From: Clostridiales bacterium UBA3678
GTDB lineage: Bacteria > Bacillota > Clostridia > TANB77 > CAG-508
NCBI GenBank assembly: GCA_002372935.1
Contig: DFJF01000002.1
Span: 5,166-38,552 of the forward strand
Direction: 5' to 3'
DNA length: 33,387 nt
Shown: one piece after another, positions 24,397-32,776 of the stretch
Numbering within the stretch: the stretch's first letter is position 1
How the letters are laid out: every line of letters starts with the position of its first letter
Position numbers and translations under genes: made by a program
The notes under the pieces: model-generated
The model's input: the letters and a program-made list of their open reading frames with translations, nothing else
Database searches by the model: none
What the model was told of the DNA's origin: nothing

Positions 24397-25219
24397 ATAT
24401 AAAATTATATTGTATTCCTGCAGTTGTTTTTCTCTTTATTGATGTTCCTTCATAAATATCACTTAATGGTATTTGAAAATTAACCCAGGCAGAATAATAA
24501 TCATCTTCATTATTAATAATATTAATCTTAAATTTTACCTTACAATTTAATTCATCTACTGAAACTCCAGCTTTTTGTAATATTGTTCCATCAAACATAG
24601 TAGAATCACCTTCTCCAACTGAATATGTTTTGTTCAGTTTATTTATATATTTTAGAGTTATAGGATTTGAACAATCACCATAAAAAGTTGGGTTTTCATA
24701 ATTTGCTTGATTATTTTCTGTATTTGTGTTTATTATATTAAAATCAATTTGATTATTTTGCATATTTGATAAACTATTCGATGAAGCCAGCATTGCTTTT
24801 AATTTATCTCTACTTCCAATATTCAATAAATTTGTATAGACTAAAGCCTGTGTTCCTTCACCACTACTGGTCTGTATTTGGATATTATCTATGTATAATT
24901 TTTTTATTGTATTTTTGTTTGTTAAGCCTTCTTCATCATTGTTATTTATATAGATTGCTATATCTGTATATTGGTACAAATCCAAATTTTCTAATGTTTG
25001 AGATTCTGTACCATCAATTGCATTTGCACTACTACATAAATATATTTGTGATATTTGAAATGTAGGCTTTTCATTCTTAGCAACTATTTGCTCTAATTTG
25101 CTTACATAACGGTCTTTCTCTATTTGAGCATGCAAAATATTTAAATATATAATAATTAATACAATCATTATACTTAACAAAACAATAACCTTTTTATTTT
25201 CTTTACTCCAATTTTTCAT
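24377..25219 (-). CDS. single-pass membrane protein of unknown function between two glucosaminidase genes
   Basis: 280 residues from ATG 25219, with GGAG 7 nt before it; the start overlaps the end of the upstream glucosaminidase gene by 17 bp, so the two are translationally linked. A membrane segment (VIVLLSIMIVLIIIYLNIL) near residues 12-30 is followed by a 245-residue outer domain rich in Asn, Thr, Tyr and Ile. No family was recognised. Its beta-strand-like spacing (QISQIYLCSS, KLYIDNIQIQ, CKVKFKINIIN) suggests a beta-sandwich. The last six residues, WGTVLP, and the TGA come from a GGGACTGTTC repeat, so the original C-terminus was probably different. Confidence 0.8.
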   Translation of the reverse strand: MKNWSKENKKVIVLLSIMIVLIIIYLNILHAQIEKDRYVSKLEQIVAKNEKPTFQISQIYLCSSANAIDGTESQTLENLDLYQYTDIAIYINNNDEEGLTNKNTIKKLYIDNIQIQTSSGEGTQALVYTNLLNIGSRDKLKAMLASSNSLSNMQNNQIDFNIINTNTENNQANYENPTFYGDCSNPITLKYINKLNKTYSVGEGDSTMFDGTILQKAGVSVDELNCKVKFKINIINNEDDYYSAWVNFQIPLSDIYEGTSIKRKTTAGIQYNFIWGTVLP

Positions 25220-26393
25220 ACAAATACTCCATATATGAATATACTTTTGTGTACCATGCCTTGTCACTGGCATATTTAGTATTAACAGCTTGTACAGTTG
25301 TTCCCTTGTAGAAACTTCCTGTTGTACTAAAATAATTTTTAGACAATGCTTCAGCTACTGTGTTTATACAGTCTTTATAACTTGCAAAATCTTGTGCAGA
25401 ATTTATTGGATCTCTATCATAGGCTTTATATCCAAATAAGTTTTTCTTTTGAGTCGCTAAATAAGATGTCCCCCATGCACTTTCGTGAATAGCGATAGAA
25501 GCTAAAAATATTCCATTTACTTGATATTTTTGCTCGGCATTGTAAAATGCTTCTGCATTATCTGAAAATATATTGTTTCTATCACTTGCATTATAACCTA
25601 AAACTGTTTTAAAATCTTTTAAATTTAGACCACTAGCTTGATTTAAATTCATATTTATGTTTAGTCCTTCTTTTAATTTTGCAATTCTATTCCTTTCTTT
25701 GATTTTTGGGGTTTGAGATTCTGAGGTTAATTTATCATTTTGAAGATAGCCTTCATTATCTTTATATTTTACTTTTGTCCATTCATTTGATACTTCTAAA
25801 ACTTCTAAATTTAAATATCTGTTTATTGTAGTCAAAGTATCTGACTTTTTATTTGCTTCTTTTTTTAAGTCTGACTTTTCTAACAAATAAACTTCATCAC
25901 CAATATGTATTTTTAGTTTCTCCAAAAACTCTGATGTACCAACATGTATTATTTCATTTTTTGGTTCTTTAGTTACTATACTTTCTATAATTTCTTCTCC
26001 AACTAATGTTTTTTCATCATATTGTTGCAAAGCAGTAACTTGTTTTGTTCCCTTTTTTCCTTTAGTCTCTACTACTTCTTCTCCTTTTGGAATTTGGTCA
26101 TCATTCTGTTTTTCTGTAGCAAAGTCTATGCTTCTTTCTTCATTTATTAATTTTTTATTTGCATAATTATTCTGAACCATTAATTCTAGAATATCTACAG
26201 AATTTTGATTTGGTTCAACATTTACTTGTTCTTCCTTTGATGAATTGTCATTGTCAATATCAATATTATTATCACTAGCAAAAACATAATTCTTAAAAAA
26301 GGCTATTAATAGAGAAACTATCATTGCTAAAACTAGAATCCAAAATATACTTATTTTTAGTATTATCTGGCCATTTACCTTTTCCTTTTTCAT
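25203..26393 (-). CDS. membrane-anchored G5-SH3b-glucosaminidase (GH73-type) cell-wall hydrolase
   Basis: 396 residues. A membrane segment at about 12-35 (ISIFWILVLAMIVSLLIAFF) anchors the protein. A G5 domain follows at about 95-160 (IPKGEEVVETKGKKGTKQV...VGEEIIE...GT), then an SH3b-like domain at about 165-225 (KKEANKKSDTLTTINRY...WTKVKYKDNEGYL), and a glucosaminidase domain at about 245-395. The likely catalytic Glu is in IAIHESAWGTSY (about 303), with NLFGYKAYD and the Tyr-rich C-terminus conserved. It should cleave the GlcNAc-MurNAc linkage in peptidoglycan. GGGAG precedes the ATG. It starts an operon with the unknown membrane protein, downstream of a good promoter. Confidence 0.9.
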   Translation of the reverse strand: MKKEKVNGQIILKISIFWILVLAMIVSLLIAFFKNYVFASDNNIDIDNDNSSKEEQVNVEPNQNSVDILELMVQNNYANKKLINEERSIDFATEKQNDDQIPKGEEVVETKGKKGTKQVTALQQYDEKTLVGEEIIESIVTKEPKNEIIHVGTSEFLEKLKIHIGDEVYLLEKSDLKKEANKKSDTLTTINRYLNLEVLEVSNEWTKVKYKDNEGYLQNDKLTSESQTPKIKERNRIAKLKEGLNINMNLNQASGLNLKDFKTVLGYNASDRNNIFSDNAEAFYNAEQKYQVNGIFLASIAIHESAWGTSYLATQKKNLFGYKAYDRDPINSAQDFASYKDCINTVAEALSKNYFSTTGSFYKGTTVQAVNTKYASDKAWYTKVYSYMEYLYEKLE

Positions 26394-26423
26394 ATTTTCT
26401 CCCTCTTATATTTATTCATTTAT

Positions 26424-26452
26424 ATGATATACTTTTTTATTATGTTTGTCAA
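26424..26452 (-). promoter_or_regulatory. sigma-A promoter of the G5-SH3b-glucosaminidase operon
   Basis: TTGACA (26447-26452), 17-bp spacer, TATCAT (26424-26429) on the minus strand, about 30 nt before the ATG. The remaining 195 bp up to the divergent acyl-CoA synthetase gene is A/T-rich with no gene seen. Confidence 0.8.
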
Positions 26453-26536
26453 TGGAAATCTTTTGTTTTTTAAAATATGTTATCAAGAACAACTGGTCAA
26501 TTTACTTGAAAAAAAAATTATTTTGTTGTATGATAA

Positions 26537-26567
26537 TTTACACATAAGTAAGAATTTATTATATAAT
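26537..26567 (+). promoter_or_regulatory. possible promoter of the acyl-CoA synthetase gene
   Basis: A perfect TATAAT (26562-26567) has TTTACA 19 bp upstream (26537-26542), a longer spacer than usual. The start codon is 80 nt downstream. The best candidate in this gap but not strong. Confidence 0.35.
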
Positions 26568-26647
26568 GTATTTTTCAAATTCTTAAACAATTAAATAACA
26601 TTTTATATGTATCAATATTTGGTACTATAAAGAATAGGAGTTTTTAA

Positions 26648-28369
26648 ATGAGAAATAGTAAAAAAGAATTTAACCCCGAATTCAAAAATTTTAGAGAGAT
26701 TGTTAATTATGCCTCAAATAAGTATAAAACAAATACTGCATATATATATAAAGAAAATCCAAATGAAAACCCTCCAAAATATGTAAAAAAGAGTTTTGAA
26801 CAAACTGGTAAAGACATAAAAGCTCTTTCAACAGCACTTTTAAATGCAAATTTTAGTTCAAATAGAGTTGCTGTAATTGGTACAAATAGGTATGAATGGA
26901 TAGTTAGCTATTTTGCAGTTACTTGTAGTGGAAAAGTTATTGCACCCATGGACAAAGCTCTTCCTGAAGAAGAAATTCGTTCTTTAATAAAAAGAAGTGA
27001 AGTTGAAGTCGCTATTTTTGATAAAAAATATTTAGAAATTTTCAAAAAAATAAAACATGAATTCTTTAGTAAATTAAAAACTTTAATTTGTATGGATGAT
27101 ATAGATGATCCTGATGTTATAAGTTTTAACAAACTTTTACAAGATGGAAGAGTTTTAGTTTCAAATGGTAATACAAAATTTGATGAAGTAAAAATCGATG
27201 AAAATGCAATGGCTATAATGCTCTTTACATCTGGAACTACAGATAAAGCAAAAATTGTTATGCTTTCACAAAATAATATTTGTAGCAATATTTATGCAAT
27301 CCAAAATCACTTTATAATGTTGCCATCTGATACCCTATTATCATTTTTGCCTATTCATCACACATTCGAATCAAGTATTACAATTATTTATGGTTTCTAT
27401 TGTGGTGCAAGAGTTGCATTTTGTGATGGTATTAGGCATATTGCTGATAATCTAAAAGAATATGAAGTAAGTATTTTTGTTGCAGTTCCACTTTTACTTG
27501 ACACTATGTATAAAAAAATTCAAAATGGTATTGCTTCACAAGGTAAAACAAATCTTATAAATAAACTTACGAAATTTTCAAATAGTTTGCAAAAACATCA
27601 TATAGATATTAGAAGAAAATTGTTTAAATCTATTTTGGACAAGTTTGGTGGAAAATTAAGAATTATCCTTTATGGAGCAGCATCTTTGGATAAAGACACA
27701 ATAATAGGTTTTAAGAATTTTGGTATAGATTCTATTCAAGGCTATGGTCTTACAGAAACATCTCCAGTCCTAGTCGCAGAAAGCGAAACAAAGCACTGCC
27801 CAGGCTCTGCAGGATATCCTCTTGACAATGTAGAAATAAAAATATATGAGCCAGATAAAGATGGCGTTGGCGAGGTATTAGCTAAAGGTCCAAATATCAT
27901 GCTTGGATATTATAAAGACGAAAAGAAAACAAAAGAAGCATTTGTTGATGGTTGGTTTAGAACTGGAGACTATGGATATATAGATAATAATGGATTTTTA
28001 TTTATAACAGGTAGAAAAAATGACATAATAGTTTTAAAAAACGGAAAAAATGTTTATCCACAAGAAATTGAATTTCTAATTAACAAATTACCTTATGTTG
28101 CAGAATGTATGGTATTTTCTAGAGATCAAAGTAAAACAGATACTATGCTTGTTGCAAAAATTGTTTATGACCCTCAGGCAATTTCAGAAACATTTCCAGG
28201 TGCAAAAAAAGAAGACTATGAAACACTAATTTGGAATGACATAAAAGAAATAAATCAAACATTGCCAAACTTTAAACATATAAAGAAAATCATCATTACA
28301 GATAAACCTATGAGTAAAACAACTACTCAAAAAATTAAAAGATATGAAGAAATAAAAAAATGTAAATAA
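26648..28369 (+). CDS. long-chain acyl-CoA synthetase (AMP-forming, FadD-like)
   Basis: 573 residues of the ANL superfamily, activating fatty acids to acyl-CoA through an acyl-adenylate. Core motifs are A3 LFTSGTTDKAKIVMLS (about 194), A5 GYGLTETSP, A7 GWFRTGDYGYID and A8 GRKNDIIVLKNGKNVYP. The C-terminal catalytic Lys is in PMSKTTTQKIKR near the end. In A3 the common TSGTTGxPKGV is TSGTTDKAKIV: the Lys is kept but G, P and G are replaced. No membrane segment or signal peptide is evident. ATAGGAG lies 7 nt before the ATG. The gene is monocistronic, ending in a repeat-derived terminator. The true acyl substrate is not readable. Confidence 0.9.
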   Translation: MRNSKKEFNPEFKNFREIVNYASNKYKTNTAYIYKENPNENPPKYVKKSFEQTGKDIKALSTALLNANFSSNRVAVIGTNRYEWIVSYFAVTCSGKVIAPMDKALPEEEIRSLIKRSEVEVAIFDKKYLEIFKKIKHEFFSKLKTLICMDDIDDPDVISFNKLLQDGRVLVSNGNTKFDEVKIDENAMAIMLFTSGTTDKAKIVMLSQNNICSNIYAIQNHFIMLPSDTLLSFLPIHHTFESSITIIYGFYCGARVAFCDGIRHIADNLKEYEVSIFVAVPLLLDTMYKKIQNGIASQGKTNLINKLTKFSNSLQKHHIDIRRKLFKSILDKFGGKLRIILYGAASLDKDTIIGFKNFGIDSIQGYGLTETSPVLVAESETKHCPGSAGYPLDNVEIKIYEPDKDGVGEVLAKGPNIMLGYYKDEKKTKEAFVDGWFRTGDYGYIDNNGFLFITGRKNDIIVLKNGKNVYPQEIEFLINKLPYVAECMVFSRDQSKTDTMLVAKIVYDPQAISETFPGAKKEDYETLIWNDIKEINQTLPNFKHIKKIIITDKPMSKTTTQKIKRYEEIKKCK

Positions 28370-28374
28370 ATTTC

Positions 28375-28417
28375 AAAAAAGACCTGTCCCTCTTTCAAAA
28401 GGGACAGGTCTTTTTTT
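28375..28417 (+). terminator. terminator of the acyl-CoA synthetase gene, built from repeat cluster 4
   Basis: AAAAAAGACCTGTCCC (28375-28390) pairs perfectly with the right arm from 28401 across a 10-nt loop, followed by T7. The core units are GACCTGTCCC and GGGACAGGTC, variants of the window-wide repeat in which both arms changed together. The stem begins 5 nt after the stop codon. Confidence 0.92.
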
Positions 28418-28477
28418 AAGAACAGAAACTTTACCATACTGAGTTAAAGCAATTAACTGATTGTAATGTATGCACTC

Positions 28478-28978
28478 TCATTTTTTCACTTCTTCTAGAA
28501 CTACTTTATTTTGATTTAAACTTTCTTTAACATTTATCACCCTTTGGTTTGATGATCCTCTCCAGTCAAGAGTTGGATCATGTAATTCATCTTTATATTG
28601 CCCATCTACAACAACATCTAAATAATTCAATACTGGTTTACCTTTAAGGTAGTTTTCATAAGTATAACCAGTCCATGCCCATAAATTTTTATTTGGGTAT
28701 CTTTCTTTAAATGCTTTTGCAAGCTTAGTAGTTCCATCAATATTTTTAGGATTCATTGGCTCTCCTCCTAATATCGAAAGTCCCTCGATATAATCATTTT
28801 TGCAAAGATCTAAAACCTTTTCTATTGTTTCATCTGTAAACTCTTTTCCCCCTGTAAAACTATGTGTTTCTTGATTAAAGCAATTTTTGCAATTAAAATC
28901 ACATCCTTGCATAAAAATTGAAACTCTAACTCCAGGTCCATCAGAAATATCCATTTTTCTAATTTTATTATATCTCAT
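28478..28978 (-). CDS. nrdG: anaerobic ribonucleotide reductase activating protein (radical SAM)
   Basis: 166 residues from ATG 28978, with AGGAGG 7 nt upstream; a GTG six codons earlier overlaps that site. NrdG is a radical SAM enzyme that installs the glycyl radical on NrdD. The 4Fe-4S cysteines are C26, C30 and C33 (GCDFNCKNC). SILGGEP is the SAM-binding GGE motif and LWAWTGYTYE is a family signature. It follows nrdD after 131 bp that contain a repeat cluster, so expression relative to nrdD may be modified by that structure. Confidence 0.96.
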   Translation of the reverse strand: MRYNKIRKMDISDGPGVRVSIFMQGCDFNCKNCFNQETHSFTGGKEFTDETIEKVLDLCKNDYIEGLSILGGEPMNPKNIDGTTKLAKAFKERYPNKNLWAWTGYTYENYLKGKPVLNYLDVVVDGQYKDELHDPTLDWRGSSNQRVINVKESLNQNKVVLEEVKK

Positions 28979-29003
28979 TTTACTTCCTCCTATCACTTTT
29001 AAA

Positions 29004-29100
29004 AGTGACAGCTCTTTTTTGAAAAAGATCTGTCACTCTTTCAAAGAAGAACCGTCCCTTTTCGAAAGAGAACCGTCCCCTTTTGAAAAAGAACCGTCCC
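29004..29100. repeat. 21-bp-unit repeat cluster 5 between nrdD and nrdG
   Basis: An inverted pair AGTGACAG (29004-29011) and CTGTCACT (29030-29037) is followed by three direct units GAACCGTCCC at 29049, 29070 and 29091, exactly 21 bp apart. Spacers are A/T-rich (TTTTCGAAAGA, CTTTTGAAAAA). The cluster fills the nrdD-nrdG gap, ending 9 bp from the nrdD stop codon and beginning 13 bp before the AGGAGG of nrdG. Confidence 0.9.
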
Positions 29101-29109
29101 TAAATAAAA

Positions 29110-31299
29110 TTAAGCGTCTTTATTGTCTATATGTAATACTCTTTCTTTTATTTCCTCTGTTCTTCCTTTGTTCCAGAAATTGCTTCCAATATATCCACAT
29201 GTACGTCTTGCAACATTTAATGTGTTGTGGTCTCTATTTCCACAGTTTGGGCAATACCATTCTAAGTTTTCATCTATCAAAATTTCTCCATCAAATCCGC
29301 ATTTTTGGCAGTAATCTGATTTTGTATTTAATTCTGCATACATAATATTGTCATATATAAATTGAATTATTTGGATTACAACTTTTAGGTTATTTTGTAA
29401 GTTTGGTGTTTCTACATAAGAAATTGCTCCTCCTGGGCTTAATCTTTGGAATTCACTTTCTATTTTTAATTTTGAAAATGCATCTATTTCTTCAAATACA
29501 GGAATATGATATGAATTTGTAATATATAGTCTATCTGTAATTCCTTTAATAACTCCAAATCTATCTCTTAAGCATTTTGCAAATTTATATGTTGTTGATT
29601 CTATTGGTGTTCCATATACACTGTAATCTATATCTTCTGTTTCCTTCCATTCTTTGCATTTGTCATTCATTTTTTGCATAACTTGAAGCCCAAGTTCTTT
29701 GCCTTTTCCATCATCTGTATGACTATGTCCTGTCATATATTTAACACATTCGTATAGTCCTGCATATCCTAAAGATATTGTAGAATATCCTCCATGTAAT
29801 AATGGATGAATGCTTTCACCTTTATCTAATCTTGCAAGTGCTCCATGTTGCCAAAGGATAGGTGCTACATCACTTGTAGCTTTTGCTAATCTCTCATGTC
29901 TTAATTGTAATGCTCTATGGCATAATTCAAGTCTTTCATCAAATATTTTCCAGAATTTGTCTATGTCTTTGTCTGATGATAATGCTACATCTACTAAATT
30001 TATTGTAACAACACCTTGATTGAATCTTCCATAATATTTTCCTTTTCCTTCTACATAATTTTTGGCTTTTGCAACATTTCCCTTACTTATTGATCTATCT
30101 GGTGTTAAGAAAGATCTGCATCCCATACATGGATAACAATCTCCTTCTCCATATTCATTTTTCTTTAATTCTTTCATAACTTTTTCAGAAATATAATCTG
30201 GCACCATTCTTTTAGCAGTACATTGTGCTGCAAGTTTTGTCAAATACCAATATTTTCTTCCTTGCTTAATATTATCTTCTTCAAGAACATATAAAAGCTT
30301 TGGAAATGCTGGTGTTATATAAACACCTTTTTCATTTTTCATTCCTATAATTCTTTGCCTAAAGAATTCTTCTGTTATCATAGCAAGTTCTTCTTTGTAT
30401 TCTTCTGTTTCTCCTAAATAGAAACAAACACTTAAAAATGGAGATTGTCCATTTGTAGTTGTCATTGAATTTATTTGATATTGGAATGTTTGAACTCCAG
30501 CTTCTACTTCTTTTGCCAAATCTTCCTTTGCATATTTTACACAATCTTCTTTAGAAAATCCTCTTTTTTGATATTTGTTTATATAGATATTATAGCTATC
30601 TCTTATAAAAGGAGCTAAATGAGTCATTGTTACAGTTGCTCCACCATATTGACTAGATGTAACTGCTGTAATAATTTGTGTAGCAATTGTCATTGCTGTT
30701 ATGAATTTGTGTGGTTTTTCTATTAAAACACCATTTATATTTGTTCCATTTTGTAACATATCTTCAAGATTTATTAAATCACAATTGTGTAATGCATTTT
30801 GTGCAAAATAATCAGCATCATGAAAATGTATAATTCCTTCATCATGTGCTTTTACAATATCTTCTGGAAGTAAAAATCTTCTTGTGATATCTGTACTTGT
30901 AATTCCTGCTAAATAATCTCTTTGTGTTGTAACAACTGTAGCATTTTTATTAGAATTTTCGCTATTCCAATATTCACTTTCACCATCTATGAGTTCTTTT
31001 ATAGTTTGATCTGTAGTATTTGCTTTTCTTACAAGCTCTCTTGTATAACGATATGTAATGTATTTTTTGGCTAACTGATATTTTCCAGTTTCCATCAATT
31101 TTTTTTCTATTATATCTTGAATATCTTCAACCAAAATTCTTTTTTTACCAAGATCTTGAATGTATTTTATTATTTCTTCTATTCCTTCTTTTGATATTCT
31201 TTCTCTTCCGTGAACTTCATTGTTTGCTTTTTGTATTGCAGTTCTTATTTTATCTGGATTATAGTCAACTATTGATCCATCTCTTTTTATAATCTTCAT
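29110..31299 (-). CDS. nrdD: anaerobic (class III) ribonucleoside-triphosphate reductase
   Basis: 729 residues. It converts ribonucleoside triphosphates to deoxy forms under anoxia using a glycyl radical. An ATP-cone (KRDGSIVDYNPDKIRTAI) covers the first 90 residues. The glycine radical site is G702 in RRTCGYIG, next to the zinc-binding CQKCG and CPNCG pairs. The active-site region includes NLEDMLQNG and YPCMGCRSFL. GAGGGGGC precedes the ATG by about 12 nt. The gene has an extended -10 promoter and a striking palindrome upstream, and it is followed by nrdG. Confidence 0.97.
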   Translation of the reverse strand: MKIIKRDGSIVDYNPDKIRTAIQKANNEVHGRERISKEGIEEIIKYIQDLGKKRILVEDIQDIIEKKLMETGKYQLAKKYITYRYTRELVRKANTTDQTIKELIDGESEYWNSENSNKNATVVTTQRDYLAGITSTDITRRFLLPEDIVKAHDEGIIHFHDADYFAQNALHNCDLINLEDMLQNGTNINGVLIEKPHKFITAMTIATQIITAVTSSQYGGATVTMTHLAPFIRDSYNIYINKYQKRGFSKEDCVKYAKEDLAKEVEAGVQTFQYQINSMTTTNGQSPFLSVCFYLGETEEYKEELAMITEEFFRQRIIGMKNEKGVYITPAFPKLLYVLEEDNIKQGRKYWYLTKLAAQCTAKRMVPDYISEKVMKELKKNEYGEGDCYPCMGCRSFLTPDRSISKGNVAKAKNYVEGKGKYYGRFNQGVVTINLVDVALSSDKDIDKFWKIFDERLELCHRALQLRHERLAKATSDVAPILWQHGALARLDKGESIHPLLHGGYSTISLGYAGLYECVKYMTGHSHTDDGKGKELGLQVMQKMNDKCKEWKETEDIDYSVYGTPIESTTYKFAKCLRDRFGVIKGITDRLYITNSYHIPVFEEIDAFSKLKIESEFQRLSPGGAISYVETPNLQNNLKVVIQIIQFIYDNIMYAELNTKSDYCQKCGFDGEILIDENLEWYCPNCGNRDHNTLNVARRTCGYIGSNFWNKGRTEEIKERVLHIDNKDA

Positions 31300-31328
31300 A
31301 TCTTTTTTGCCCCCTCACTTTTTCTTGA

Positions 31329-31377
31329 ATTATAACATAGAAAAATTAATAATCTGTTGCAATTGCAACAGATTATT
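31329..31377 (-). promoter_or_regulatory. nrdD promoter with a 30-bp perfect palindrome over its -35 region
   Basis: Positions 31348-31377 form a perfect palindrome with 15-bp arms (AATAATCTGTTGCAA and its complement). On the minus strand it is followed by AATTTTTC and then TGTTATAAT, an extended -10 (TATAAT at 31329-31334), with no good -35. The palindrome centre lies about 40 bp before the predicted transcript start. It may be an activator or repressor site, and it could also serve as terminator of the upstream gltD-like gene. Confidence 0.7.
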
Positions 31378-31453
31378 TTGTGCTTTTTTCTTTCAATTCA
31401 TTATTCAAGCTTGCAACGAAATATTACATTTATATTACAAATTAAGTTAGTTT

Positions 31454-32701
31454 TTATGTTACTTCATTATTTATCTCTTTTGCTACATTTCTTCCACTTC
31501 TCGCTGCCCACGCTATTGTTGACTTATTATTTGCCAAATCTCCAATTGCATAAATTTTGGGATTTGAAGTCATACCTTTTTCATCAACTTTTATATATCC
31601 ATATTTTGTGCATTCTAATCCAAGCTCTTTTGCTTCATTTGCTGGTACAGAGCCAATTGCCATTACAACATAATCAGCATCTATCGTATAATTGCTATTT
31701 TCTATATTTACAGGTGAGGGTCTTGTCTCTCCTTCTTTTTTAATTAACTTTGTTTTTATTAATTCTACTTTTTCGACATTTTTTTCTCCGATAATTTTTA
31801 CAATATTATTTTGAAATAAAAACTCTACACCCTCATTCATAGCAGATTCTATTTCTTTTGACTCTGCCGGCATCTCATCTCTTGACCTTCTATATGTAAC
31901 AATAACTTTTTCTGCACCTAGATTTTTTACGATTCTTGCAGTATCCATTGCTACATTTCCTCCACCATTGACAACTACGACCTTACCTTTATAATCTGGA
32001 TGAAGATTATATTCTAATAATTCATTTCCTCCAAAAACCCCTTCTAAATCTTCTCCATCAATATTCATTTTTGCAGAATTATTTGCACCAAAAGCTAAAA
32101 TAACATTATCATATTCTCTTTCTAAATCATTTATATAAAGATTTTTTCCAAGTTGCATATTATATTTGACATCTATTCCAAGATTTAAAATTAAATTTAT
32201 TTGATTTTGGACAACTTCTTTAGGAAGTCTAAAATCTGGAATTCCATAAATAAGTAATCCTCCTAAATTATCATATTTTTCATATATTGTAACATTATGT
32301 CCTTTCATTGCTAAAAATGCTGCTGCAGTAAGTCCTGCAGGTCCTCCTCCAATTATTGCAATTCTTTTTTGTTTTTCAATATTTTCCTTTTTAATCTGAT
32401 AATTATTTTCTAAAGCCCAATCTCCGGCAAAAGTTTCCAATTTTCCGATATTTACAGGATTTCCTTTTATCCCTCTAACACATGGCCCCATACATTGCTT
32501 ATAATGTGGGCAAACTCTTCCACATATAGCAGGCAATACTGTAGTTTGATATAAAATATCAGCAGCTCCTTTATAATTTTCTTCTTTTATTTTTTCTATA
32601 AATTCTGGAATATTAATATTTAATGGGCAACCAATATTACTACATGGCTTATTCTTGCAATGTAAACAATATTCTGCTTCTTTTTTTATTTCTAGATTCA
32701 T
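31454..32701 (-). CDS. GltD-like NAD(P)H-dependent flavin oxidoreductase (glutamate synthase small-subunit family)
   Basis: 415 residues. The N-terminal iron-sulfur region has CLHCKNKPCSNIGCP and CGRVCPHYKQCMGPC. The FAD-binding motif is IAIIGGGPAGLTAA, the NADPH-binding motif VVVNGGGNVAMDTA, and the closing flavin motif IYAIGDLAN. Such proteins pass electrons from NADPH to a partner such as the glutamate synthase large subunit, or act in other NAD(P)H oxidoreductases; no large subunit is present here. GAGGGGAG lies 8 nt before the ATG. It is 75 bp downstream of the uracil-DNA glycosylase gene and may have its own promoter. Confidence 0.88.
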   Translation of the reverse strand: MNLEIKKEAEYCLHCKNKPCSNIGCPLNINIPEFIEKIKEENYKGAADILYQTTVLPAICGRVCPHYKQCMGPCVRGIKGNPVNIGKLETFAGDWALENNYQIKKENIEKQKRIAIIGGGPAGLTAAAFLAMKGHNVTIYEKYDNLGGLLIYGIPDFRLPKEVVQNQINLILNLGIDVKYNMQLGKNLYINDLEREYDNVILAFGANNSAKMNIDGEDLEGVFGGNELLEYNLHPDYKGKVVVVNGGGNVAMDTARIVKNLGAEKVIVTYRRSRDEMPAESKEIESAMNEGVEFLFQNNIVKIIGEKNVEKVELIKTKLIKKEGETRPSPVNIENSNYTIDADYVVMAIGSVPANEAKELGLECTKYGYIKVDEKGMTSNPKIYAIGDLANNKSTIAWAARSGRNVAKEINNEVT

Positions 32702-32745
32702 AAATTTTGCTCCCCTCTGAATTATTTTTGCACCTTGTGGAATTT

Positions 32746-32775
32746 TTTATAATACTACAAAATGGAATTTAACAA
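32746..32775 (-). promoter_or_regulatory. possible promoter of the gltD-like gene
   Basis: TTGTTA (32770-32775), an 18-bp spacer and TATAAA (32746-32751) on the minus strand, next to the stop codon of the upstream gene and about 45 nt before the ATG. Moderate match only. Confidence 0.4.
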
Positions 32776-32776
32776 A

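Noticed and set aside
28997..29109. CRISPR array in the nrdD-nrdG gap
   Set aside because: Units are about 21 bp with a 10-bp core and nearly constant A/T spacers; there are no unique spacers and no cas genes.
28887..29345. Plus-strand open frame across nrdG, the repeat cluster and nrdD
   Set aside because: It reads through the repeat units and is antisense to two firmly identified genes; composition is that of a shadow frame.
31300..31453. NrdR boxes upstream of nrdD
   Set aside because: No paired ACACTATAT-type elements were found; the palindrome present is a different sequence.
31772..31778. Second TGTCGAA (0A box) on the minus strand
   Set aside because: It lies deep inside the gltD-like coding sequence, in codons for NVEKVE, so it is probably chance.
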